Of a DNA stretch of 13,697 bases, positions 1 through 5,290 are shown one piece after another (the first letter of the stretch is position 1; each line of letters begins with the position of its first letter). A program made the position numbers and the translations under genes. Where the stretch lies: assembly GCA_051005735.1 (NCBI GenBank), contig JBPCJB010000287.1, positions 1 to 13,697 of the forward strand. The letters are read 5' to 3'. Under the pieces are notes generated by a model, which did no database searches, was not told where the DNA came from, and saw only the letters and a list, made by a program, of their open reading frames with translations. This DNA is from Gaiellasilicea sp051005735. GTDB lineage: Bacteria; Actinomycetota; Thermoleophilia; Gaiellales; Gaiellaceae.

Positions 1-377
1 GCCTCGTCGTGCCGGTGCTCCGCGACGCGGACCGGCGCACGATCCAGGAGCTCGCGACCGCTCGGGCCGACGTCGTCACACGCGCCCGCGACGGCAAGCT
101 CCAGCGTGCCGATCTCGAGGGCGGCACCTTCACGATCTCCAACCTCGGCATGTACGGGATCGAGCAGTTCGTCGCAGTCCTGAATCCCCCGCAGGCGGCG
201 ATCCTCGCCGTCGGAGCGACAATCGAGACGCCGGTCGCGCGGGGCGGCGAGGTGGTGGTGCGGCCGATCATGTCGCTGACGCTCACCTGCGATCACCGCG
301 CGATCGACGGCGCCGACGGGGCCGATTTCCTGTGCACCGTCAAGGAGCTGCTCGAGGGGCCGGCGCTCGCCCTCTGA
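1..377 (+). CDS. 2-oxoacid dehydrogenase E2 (dihydrolipoamide acyltransferase), C-terminal catalytic domain, 5' partial
   Basis: This is the last ~125 codons of an E2 acyltransferase. The E2 core moves an acyl group from lipoyl-lysine to CoA in pyruvate-, 2-oxoglutarate- or branched-chain-type complexes. Directly visible are VVPVLRDADRR at the left edge, the family signature GGTFTISNLGMYGIEQF, the strand NPPQAAILAVG, and the active-site motif DHRAIDGADGADFL with its His (bases 294-296) and Asp. The stop is TGA at 375-377. The lipoyl and E1/E3-binding domains lie off the window to the left, so the substrate class cannot be told from this piece. An E3 gene (1225-2646) on the same strand downstream supports a dehydrogenase complex locus. 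The GTG at 9 is simply an internal codon; the frame is open to the window edge. Confidence 0.95.
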   Translation, partial: LVVPVLRDADRRTIQELATARADVVTRARDGKLQRADLEGGTFTISNLGMYGIEQFVAVLNPPQAAILAVGATIETPVARGGEVVVRPIMSLTLTCDHRAIDGADGADFLCTVKELLEGPALAL

Positions 378-718
378 CCGGGAGCGTAACGCCCGTCTGG
401 TATCGCGTCCGCGACCTCGACGCCGCCCGCGGCTTCTACAAGGAGATGCTGGGGTTCGAGGAGACGTTCGTCGACTTCCAGGATCGCTGGTCGAAGCTCC
501 AGCACGGCGGGATGGAGATCGCGCTCGCCGAGGGAGAGCCGGATGACGCGGGCGGGGTCGCGCACGTCGACGTGGCCGACGTCAAGGCCGAGGCAGAACG
601 CCTGCGCGGGGCGGGAATCGAGGTCGGCGTCGTCTTCGAGCTGACAGGGGAGATCCGGCTCGTGGACGTCTTCGATCCGGACGGCAACCGCGTCCAGCTC
701 GCACAGTCCCTGGATTAG
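332..718 (+). CDS. VOC (glyoxalase/bleomycin-resistance/dioxygenase) superfamily protein
   Basis: This is a single-module VOC-fold protein of about 110-128 residues. Members are metal-dependent isomerases or dioxygenases, or ligand-binding resistance proteins; the substrate here is unknown. The beta-alpha-beta pattern is clear: VWYRVRDLDAARGFYKEMLG at the start, a central GGVAHVDVADV strand with a candidate ligand His, and the terminal DPDGNRVQLAQ. The terminal strand of this family usually reads DPDGNxxEL; here the usual metal-ligand Glu is Gln, so metal binding may be altered. The start is uncertain. The only in-frame GTG is at 332, giving 46 bases of overlap with the E2 gene. The domain itself begins near residue 18, and CTG at 374, overlapping the E2 stop as CTGA, is an attractive alternative. 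The gap to the GNAT gene is 6 bases, so the genes are probably cotranscribed. Confidence 0.88.
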   Translation: MHRQGAARGAGARPLTGSVTPVWYRVRDLDAARGFYKEMLGFEETFVDFQDRWSKLQHGGMEIALAEGEPDDAGGVAHVDVADVKAEAERLRGAGIEVGVVFELTGEIRLVDVFDPDGNRVQLAQSLD

Positions 719-724
719 CGGCTG

Positions 725-1210
725 ATGGTCGTCGTCCGGAGAGGAGGCGCTCAGGACGGCCGCTTCCTGCGCGACATGCTCCACCACGCGTACTACTGGC
801 GCGAGCGGGTCCCCGGCTCACTCACCTCGCGCTACGTCCGCGGCTGGGGCCGCGCCGGAGACACCGCCGTGATCGCGCTGGAGAACGGCTTTCCGGTCGG
901 CGCGGCTTGGTATCGCCTCTTCCGCGCCGACGAGCCAGGCTACGGCTACGTGGACGAGGAGACACCGGAGCTCGCGATCGCCGTCGTCCCCTCGAAGCGC
1001 GGCCATGGGATCGGCGACGAGCTGCTCCAAGCGCTTTGTCGGAAGGCGCGCGCCGGCGGCTTCGACAAGCTCAGCCTGAGCGTCGAGCCGGGCAATCCGG
1101 CGCGGAAGCTGTACGAGCGCCACGGCTTCGAGGTCGTCGACGAGGGCGCGGAGGCGTGGACGATGGTGGCGTCGCTAGCCTCGGTAGCATCGCCTCCCAC
1201 TACGGACTGA
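725..1210 (+). CDS. GNAT-family N-acetyltransferase
   Basis: A 161-residue GNAT protein that transfers an acetyl group from acetyl-CoA to an amine. The acceptor cannot be deduced. Seen in the sequence: the beta4 strand and acetyl-CoA pyrophosphate loop AIAVVPSKRGHGIGDEL (residues ~85-100, a fit to the R/Q-x-x-G-x-G/A motif), and the family's C-terminal signature NPARKLYERHGFEVV (residues 124-138). ATG at 725 is 6 bases after the VOC stop. The TGA stop merges with the Shine-Dalgarno of the E3 gene (1209-1214), so the gene sits inside the E2-VOC-GNAT-E3 unit. Acetyltransferases of this class are not part of the dehydrogenase complex, so the link to it is positional only. Length is normal for the family and no key residue appears to be missing. 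Confidence 0.92.
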   Translation: MVVVRRGGAQDGRFLRDMLHHAYYWRERVPGSLTSRYVRGWGRAGDTAVIALENGFPVGAAWYRLFRADEPGYGYVDEETPELAIAVVPSKRGHGIGDELLQALCRKARAGGFDKLSLSVEPGNPARKLYERHGFEVVDEGAEAWTMVASLASVASPPTTD

Positions 1211-1214
1211 GGAG
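1209..1214 (+). promoter_or_regulatory. Shine-Dalgarno site of the E3 gene (GAGGAG)
   Basis: GAGGAG lies 10 bases before ATG 1225 and overlaps the GNAT stop codon. This is one of the few clear ribosome binding sites in the window and fixes the E3 start. Confidence 0.75.
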
Positions 1215-1224
1215 TTGACCCGAC

Positions 1225-2646
1225 ATGGAATGTGACGTCGCCGTCCTGGGCGGAGGCCCCGGCGGCTACACGGCAGCGATCCGCGCAGCGCAGCTCGGCG
1301 CGAAGGTCGCCTGCGTCGAGCAGGAGCCGGAGCTCGGCGGCACCTGCCTGCGGGTCGGGTGCATCCCGACGAAGGCCTGGGTGCAGACGGCGCACGCGCT
1401 CCACCAGGCGGAGGCGACGTTCGCCAAGCTCGGGGTCTCGACGAGCGCGCCGGAGCTCGACTTCGCCGTGGCGGCCGAGTGGAAGAACGGCGTCGTCAAG
1501 CAGATGACCGGCGGGATCGCGGGCCTCTTTAAGGCGAACGGCGTCGAGTGGGTCAAGGGCACAGGCAGCTTCAAGGACGCGAACACGCTCGCGGTGGAGG
1601 GCGGGGAGGAGGTCACATTCAAGTCGGCGATCGTTGCGACGGGGTCGTTCCCGCTCCGCCCGCCGATCGAAGGGCTCGACTCGCCCCGGTGTGTCGATTC
1701 GACGGGCCTGCTCGCCGCGACCGAGGTGCCGCGCCGGCTCGTCATCCTCGGCGGCGGGATCATCGGCTGCGAGTTCGCCTCGATCTTCCAGCGCTTCGGC
1801 GCCGAGGTGACGATCGTCGAGATGCTCGACGCGCTGATCCCGCAGGAGGACGCCGACGCCGCGAAGGAGCTCGCGAAGGCCTTCGGCAAGCGCGGGATCG
1901 CGCTCCAGCTCGGCAAGCAGTGCACGAAGGTCGAGGACGACGGCGCCCAGCTCACCGTCCACTTCGGCGCCCCAGATGGAGACAGCGGCGAGACGGTTCA
2001 GGCCGACCTGATGCTCGTCTCCGTCGGCCGCGGCCCCGTGGTCGAGGGGATCGGCCTGGAGGCGGCTGGAATCGAGTTCGACAAGCACAAGGGGATCGCT
2101 GCCGACGAGCGGCGCCGCACGACCGTTCCGCACGTCTACGCGGTCGGCGACTGCGCCGGCTACTGGCAGCTCGCGCACACCGCCTTCCGTGAGGGCGAGG
2201 TCGCAGCGGAGAATGCCATGGGTCACGACCTGGTTGTCGGCTCGCCGGCCGTTCCGCGCCCGATCTACACGGATCCGGAGATCGCGGGCGTCGGCCTGAC
2301 CGAGGGCGAGGCGCGCGAGCTGCATGGCGACGACGTCGTCGTCGGCGTCTTCCCCTGGATCGCGAACGCGCGCGCCGTGATGCAGAACGAGACCGTGGGC
2401 TGGGTGAAATCGATCCACGAGACGAAATACGGCGAGCTGCTCGGCCTCGTCATGGTCGGTCCGCACGTGACCGACTTGATCGAGGCGGGCACGGTCGCGA
2501 TCGACGCCGAGGCGACGGTCGAGACGGTCGCGGACGGGATGTGTGCCCACCCGACGCTCTCCGAGGCGATCAAGGAGGCGGGCCTCGTCGCGCTCGGTCG
2601 TGCCATCCACCTCCCGAACAAGAAGCGCGCGACGGCGCAAGCTTAG
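1225..2646 (+). CDS. lpdA: Dihydrolipoamide dehydrogenase (E3 subunit)
   Basis: A 473-residue flavoprotein disulfide reductase that reoxidises dihydrolipoamide on E2 using FAD and NAD+. The domains are complete: the N-terminal FAD-binding GGGPGGY motif (residues 9-15), the redox-active pair C41/C46 in GGTCLRVGCIPTKAW, the NAD-binding GGGIIGCEFA (176-185), the second FAD motif AVGD (306-309), and the dimerisation domain ending in HPTLSEA, where H442 and E447 form the catalytic dyad that acts across the dimer. The pair spacing CxxxxC is canonical. Length is normal for the family (about 460-480). The start is ATG 1225 with GAGGAG upstream. It shares a strand with the E2 gene, with two small genes in between. 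HPTLSEA separates it from mercuric or glutathione reductase relatives, and its neighbours agree. Confidence 0.97.
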   Translation: MECDVAVLGGGPGGYTAAIRAAQLGAKVACVEQEPELGGTCLRVGCIPTKAWVQTAHALHQAEATFAKLGVSTSAPELDFAVAAEWKNGVVKQMTGGIAGLFKANGVEWVKGTGSFKDANTLAVEGGEEVTFKSAIVATGSFPLRPPIEGLDSPRCVDSTGLLAATEVPRRLVILGGGIIGCEFASIFQRFGAEVTIVEMLDALIPQEDADAAKELAKAFGKRGIALQLGKQCTKVEDDGAQLTVHFGAPDGDSGETVQADLMLVSVGRGPVVEGIGLEAAGIEFDKHKGIAADERRRTTVPHVYAVGDCAGYWQLAHTAFREGEVAAENAMGHDLVVGSPAVPRPIYTDPEIAGVGLTEGEARELHGDDVVVGVFPWIANARAVMQNETVGWVKSIHETKYGELLGLVMVGPHVTDLIEAGTVAIDAEATVETVADGMCAHPTLSEAIKEAGLVALGRAIHLPNKKRATAQA

Positions 2647-2683
2647 TACTCCCCGCCGCAAATACACCCACGCTTCGCGCGGC

Positions 2684-2698
2684 TGCGAACGCTTCGCA
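2684..2698 (+). terminator. Hairpin after lpdA, candidate terminator 1
   Basis: TGCGAA-cgc-TTCGCA forms a 6-bp perfect stem with a 3-base loop, 38 bases past the lpdA stop. No T-tract follows, as is common in high-GC actinobacteria, so this is a candidate only. Confidence 0.4.
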
Positions 2699-2716
2699 TG
2701 CCGTCGTCCTCAGTCG

Positions 2717-2740
2717 CCCCGATATGCCTGCAGATCGGGG
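2717..2740 (+). terminator. Hairpin after lpdA, candidate terminator 2
   Basis: CCCCGAT (2717-2723) and ATCGGGG (2734-2740) are perfect 7-base arms around a 10-base loop, 70 bases past the lpdA stop and in the space between convergent genes. No T-run follows. It may act with the hairpin at 2684-2698 as a double terminator. Confidence 0.45.
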
Positions 2741-2790
2741 CTCCCTGCGTCCTAGGCCTGCTCGGTTCTCGCCGGCGAATCACGAGCGTA

Positions 2791-2822
2791 TTTACAGCGA
2801 GGAGCACTTAGCTATAGCTAAG
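2791..2822 (+). promoter_or_regulatory. Promoter-like pair overlapping a perfect 16-bp palindrome
   Basis: CTTAGCTATAGCTAAG (2807-2822) is its own reverse complement and is unusually A/T-rich for this window. On the plus strand TTTACA (2791-2796; 5/6 match to TTGACA), a 16-base spacer and TATAGC (2813-2818; 4/6 match to TATAAT) form a sigma-70-like promoter whose -10 box is inside the palindrome. This is the geometry of a repressor operator. It could instead be a short stem with a TATA loop. What it would control is unclear: the nearest plus-strand gene start is not obvious, and the annotated gene to the right runs toward it. Confidence 0.4.
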
Positions 2823-2914
2823 ACCGCGAGCCCGGTGTCAGACGTGCGACGGAAAGGAGCGGTGGGGGTGCCTCTGCTGGAACCGGCTCGATGACTCTTC
2901 TAGACACGAGTGAG

Positions 2915-3394
2915 TCACTGGCAATTCGCCTTCGCCCAACGTTCGATCCCGCGAGTCGCGACCTGCACTTCGTCCGTGGCGAGACTCGACTTCAGCTCCC
3001 GAAGCTTCTGAAGATCCTCAGGGCTCTGAGTCGTCCCGTACGCGAAGTCTGTGTCCTCCAGCGCCTCCGAGATCCTGCGGAACGCGCCGGCAACGATTGT
3101 GTACTCCGGTTCGATCTCTGGCGGCACCGTGTCGGCCATCTCCGCAAGAAGGAAGGAGACGTCGTCCAGGTCGCCTGTCTGCCCTTCCAACGACTGTGTG
3201 AACTTTTTCGAGAGGTCGGTGAGCTCGACGCAACGTACGCCCAGGGACTCCACAGCGGCTTGGGTGGCGTTCTTAGGTGGCGTCTCGACTACCGGAGCTT
3301 CGGCCGCATCGTCGCTCCCACAGCCAGACACAAGAAGCATGAAGAGGGCGCACGTCACCGCTATCGCCCCGGTTCTGAAGGGGACTCCCGTCAC
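2915..3394 (-). CDS. Small secreted lipoprotein of unknown function
   Basis: A 159-residue predicted lipoprotein. Residues 1-24 form a classical signal: R7, the hydrophobic core AIAVTCALFMLLV, then lipobox V-S-G-C with the lipidated cysteine at C25, followed by an acidic linker rich in Asp, Pro and Glu. The mature part (about residues 43-159) is mostly predicted alpha-helical. It holds two further cysteines, C55 and C158, which could form a disulfide outside the membrane. I do not recognise a functional family; small helical lipoproteins ending in a W-x-x-x-N-C type tail occur in actinobacteria. The start is GTG 3394 with a G-rich AGGTGGTGAG stretch just before it. Base composition is lower (about 57-63% GC in three lines counted) than the flanks, suggesting recent acquisition or relaxed constraint. 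Function is not assigned. Confidence 0.8.
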   Translation of the reverse strand: MTGVPFRTGAIAVTCALFMLLVSGCGSDDAAEAPVVETPPKNATQAAVESLGVRCVELTDLSKKFTQSLEGQTGDLDDVSFLLAEMADTVPPEIEPEYTIVAGAFRRISEALEDTDFAYGTTQSPEDLQKLRELKSSLATDEVQVATRGIERWAKANCQ

Positions 3395-3404
3395 CTCACC
3401 ACCT

Positions 3405-3426
3405 AGGCTACTCCGAGGCTACTCCG
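3405..3426 (-). repeat. Tandem 11-bp direct repeat before the lipoprotein gene
   Basis: AGGCTACTCCG occurs twice without a gap (3405-3415 and 3416-3426), ending 10 bases upstream of the lipoprotein's GTG. On the coding strand it reads CGGAGTAGCCT twice. Its position suits either a regulator-binding site in the leader or a simple slippage duplication. Confidence 0.6.
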
Positions 3427-3500
3427 ACTAGTGATCATCGCGCAACCCTGTCCTCCAGGGACTGGTTCCACCATACCCGACGTCGGCGGGAAGCCGCGAG

Positions 3501-3522
3501 TCTTGCGCCTCGATGCGCAAGA
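3501..3522 (-). terminator. Hairpin 3' of the MFS gene, candidate terminator
   Basis: TCTTGCGC (3501-3508) and GCGCAAGA (3515-3522) form a perfect 8-bp stem with a 6-base loop. It begins about 45 bases beyond the MFS stop on the minus strand and separates that gene from the lipoprotein gene. There is no T-tract. A weaker CCCTG/CAGGG stem (3446-3460) follows in the same gap. Confidence 0.5.
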
Positions 3523-3567
3523 TGGGTATGTAGCCGAGTTCCGCTCTTTGAGCTTAGGTACCAGAAG

Positions 3568-4848
3568 CTAGACCTGTCCGGCGGGAACCGGGGCGGTCGC
3601 CGGTTCCCGGGCGATCTCTGCCGGTTCGGCCGCGCCTTCGATGCGGCGTAGGTTGCGCACACTCGGCACGAGCAAGAGTCCGACGTTCGCCACCGCCCCG
3701 GTCGCGGCCGCCAGCGCGAGCGTCAGGTCGAGTCCGATCGCCTCCGCCAGCGGGCCGGCGGCGACGTAGCCGAGCGGCATGAACACGAGCGAGATCATCC
3801 AGTCAAGCGAGCTCACGCGTGAGATCGCTTCCGCCGGGATGTGCTGCTGGAGCATGGTGTCCCAGAGCGCGTTGCCGATCGCGATCGAAAAGACGGCGAG
3901 CACCGCGGCGAGCATCAGCCCTGCGACGGGGAGCGGCGGGATCAGCGCGGCGACCTGCGCCGAGACGAAGAACATGAGCAGGAACGCGGGGATGAGCGGT
4001 CGCGCCGGCTTGTAGCGCAGCGCGACGAAGCTGCCGAGGAGACCGCCGACGGCGCCGCCCGTGAGCAGCAACCCCCAGTCCGAGGCGCCGCCGAGCTCGC
4101 GTTCGACGACGAGCGGCCCGAGCACGAAGTACATCGCGATCGTCACGTTCGAGATCGAGAAGACGATGAACGCCGACCAGAGCCACGTGCGCTGCCGCAC
4201 CTCGTCGAATCCGCGCCTCGCGTCGGCCAGGAAGCTCTGCCGCTCCGGTCGCGGCAGTGGCGGCAGCCGCATCGCGACGAGGCAGATCGCGCTCGCGACG
4301 AAGGTGATCGCGTCGAGCGCGAAGATCGGGCCGAAGCCGACGAGGACGACGAGCGCGCCGGCGCTCACCGGCCCGAAGATCTGGATCGCGTTCTGCGACA
4401 TGTTGATCAGCGCGTTCGCTTCCTGCAGGCGCTCCGGGCGGACGATCGTCTTGACGAGGCCCGTGGAGGCCGGCCCGAAGAACGCGCTCGCGCCGCCGAC
4501 GAGGAACGAGGCGACGACCAGGTGCCAGATCGCGACGCTGTCGGTGAAGAACGCGAGCGCGACGAGAGCCTGGGTTCCCGCGCGCACGAGGTCGGCGACG
4601 ATCATCACGAGCTGGCGCGGGAGCCGGTCCGACCAGACGCCGCCGGCGACGATGAAAAGGACGCGGGCGCCCATGAACGCCGCAAAGACGAGGCCGAGAT
4701 CCGCAGCCGACCCGGTCAGATCGAGCACGGCGAACGTGAGCGCGAGCGGGACGAGCGCATCGCCGAGCGCAGAGATCAGCTGCCCGAGCCAGAGCAGCCT
4801 GAACTCGCGCTCGCGGAGCACGTCGAAGCTCGTCCCCAACCCCCTCAC
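3568..4848 (-). CDS. Major facilitator superfamily transporter (drug/siderophore-exporter-like)
   Basis: A 426-residue polytopic membrane protein with about 12 hydrophobic segments, of the MFS group that includes enterobactin- and macrolide-exporter-like proteins. From the chosen start: TM1 around residues 18-42, MFS motif A GGVWSDRLPRQL (69-80) in the loop between TM2 and TM3, then FFGPASTGLVKTIVRPERLQ (123-142) typical of this subgroup, a central cytosolic loop (~195-220), and a hydrophilic Pro/Ala/Glu-rich tail after residue 400. The substrate is unknown. The open frame extends to 4971, but the first 41 codons are low-complexity Pro/Arg/Ala and run through a hairpin. GTG 4848 (MRGLGTSFDVLRE) fits the family N-terminus and lies 6 bases after a -10-like CACAAT, so a leaderless transcript is likely. 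The gene is divergent from the small gene at 5062. Confidence 0.9.
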   Translation of the reverse strand: MRGLGTSFDVLREREFRLLWLGQLISALGDALVPLALTFAVLDLTGSAADLGLVFAAFMGARVLFIVAGGVWSDRLPRQLVMIVADLVRAGTQALVALAFFTDSVAIWHLVVASFLVGGASAFFGPASTGLVKTIVRPERLQEANALINMSQNAIQIFGPVSAGALVVLVGFGPIFALDAITFVASAICLVAMRLPPLPRPERQSFLADARRGFDEVRQRTWLWSAFIVFSISNVTIAMYFVLGPLVVERELGGASDWGLLLTGGAVGGLLGSFVALRYKPARPLIPAFLLMFFVSAQVAALIPPLPVAGLMLAAVLAVFSIAIGNALWDTMLQQHIPAEAISRVSSLDWMISLVFMPLGYVAAGPLAEAIGLDLTLALAAATGAVANVGLLLVPSVRNLRRIEGAAEPAEIAREPATAPVPAGQV

Positions 4849-4854
4849 CCCCGG

Positions 4855-4883
4855 ATTGTGGCACGGCCGGCGGCGGAGGCCAA
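4855..4883 (-). promoter_or_regulatory. Putative leaderless promoter of the MFS gene
   Basis: On the minus strand TTGGCC (4883-4878), a 17-base spacer and CACAAT (4860-4855) match the -35 and -10 consensus at 4/6 each. The -10 box ends 6 bases before GTG 4848, which would put the transcription start at or beside the start codon. Matches are modest, so confidence is limited. Confidence 0.38.
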
Positions 4884-4890
4884 CAAAGTG

Positions 4891-4920
4891 AGGCGCCCCC
4901 TCTGCGGCAAGGGGACGCCT
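4891..4920. other. Strong hairpin in the divergent region
   Basis: AGGCGCCCCCT (4891-4901) pairs with AGGGGACGCCT (4910-4920): 10 of 11 base pairs with one C-A mismatch and an 8-base loop. It lies just upstream of the putative MFS promoter. It could be a terminator shielding the MFS promoter, or part of a structured RNA with the next two hairpins. Confidence 0.55.
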
Positions 4921-4928
4921 CGGAGAAG

Positions 4929-4977
4929 CGGGCCGAGCGGGCGGCCCGGCCGCCTCCCGGGACGAGGGCACGTCCCG
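4929..4977. other. Two further hairpins with identical geometry
   Basis: CGGGCCG (4929-4935)/CGGCCCG (4942-4948) and CGGGACG (4958-4964)/CGTCCCG (4971-4977) are both perfect 7-bp stems with 6-base loops. Together with the stem at 4891-4920 they give three consecutive stem-loops in 87 bases between divergent genes. High GC raises the chance rate, but the regular spacing stands out. Confidence 0.45.
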
Positions 4978-5061
4978 CCGCCCATGATGCCTGCTCCACT
5001 ACGTGCTGCCAAATGTGTGGTTACCGTCGCTCGGATTCCCGGCCTCCGCTAGCCTGCCTGG

Positions 5062-5283
5062 ATGAGCATCTTCACTAGGCGCAACGCCGCCATGGGCTGG
5101 TTGAGCTGGATCGTCGCCAAGCGCGTGCTCCGGAAGAAGGCCAAGGACGCGATCCCGGGCACGGTCGAAGGATCGAAGCGACCGAACAAGGGCGCGATCC
5201 TCTCGCTGCTCGCCGCGGTCGGCGGCGTACTCTGGTTCTGGCGTCGCAAGAGCGACGACGACCAGGCCTCCTTCGAGAGCTAG
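5062..5283 (+). CDS. Small single-pass membrane protein, function unknown
   Basis: A 73-residue protein with three parts. The N-terminal segment is amphipathic and basic (MSIFTRRNAAMGWLSW, then KRVLRKKAKDA). A lysine/proline linker follows. The third part is one clear membrane segment, GAILSLLAAVGGVLWFW (44-60), followed at once by RRK and a short acidic tail. The positive charges after the segment favour the C-terminus staying in the cytoplasm. No known family is recognised. ATG 5062 has no Shine-Dalgarno; TAGCCT ends 6 bases before it, so a leaderless start is possible. ATG 5092 (M11) is an alternative. The stop is 7 bases before the aminotransferase start, so the two are probably cotranscribed. 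Typical high-GC codon use and the close coupling support it being real. Confidence 0.72.
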   Translation: MSIFTRRNAAMGWLSWIVAKRVLRKKAKDAIPGTVEGSKRPNKGAILSLLAAVGGVLWFWRRKSDDDQASFES

Positions 5284-5290
5284 CCCGACC

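Noticed and set aside
946..2667. 573-codon minus-strand open frame opposite lpdA, and similar long minus-strand frames at 6411-8282, 8312-10063 and 10600-12132
   Set aside because: These are Arg/Asp/Leu-rich antisense shadows caused by high GC at third positions; the plus strand has well-supported enzymes with complete motifs.
2940..2955. GTTCGATCCC, resembling a tRNA T-loop
   Set aside because: No acceptor, D or anticodon arms could be built around it, and it lies in the lipoprotein coding sequence.
2891..3406. 171-codon plus-strand open frame opposite the lipoprotein gene
   Set aside because: Its product is Arg/Leu-rich with no recognisable domain, while the opposite strand encodes a clean signal peptide with lipobox. 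Possible antisense transcription is reported separately.
4849..4971. 41-codon N-terminal extension of the MFS transporter
   Set aside because: It is low-complexity, runs through a strong hairpin and has no family counterpart; GTG 4848 is better placed behind a -10-like box.
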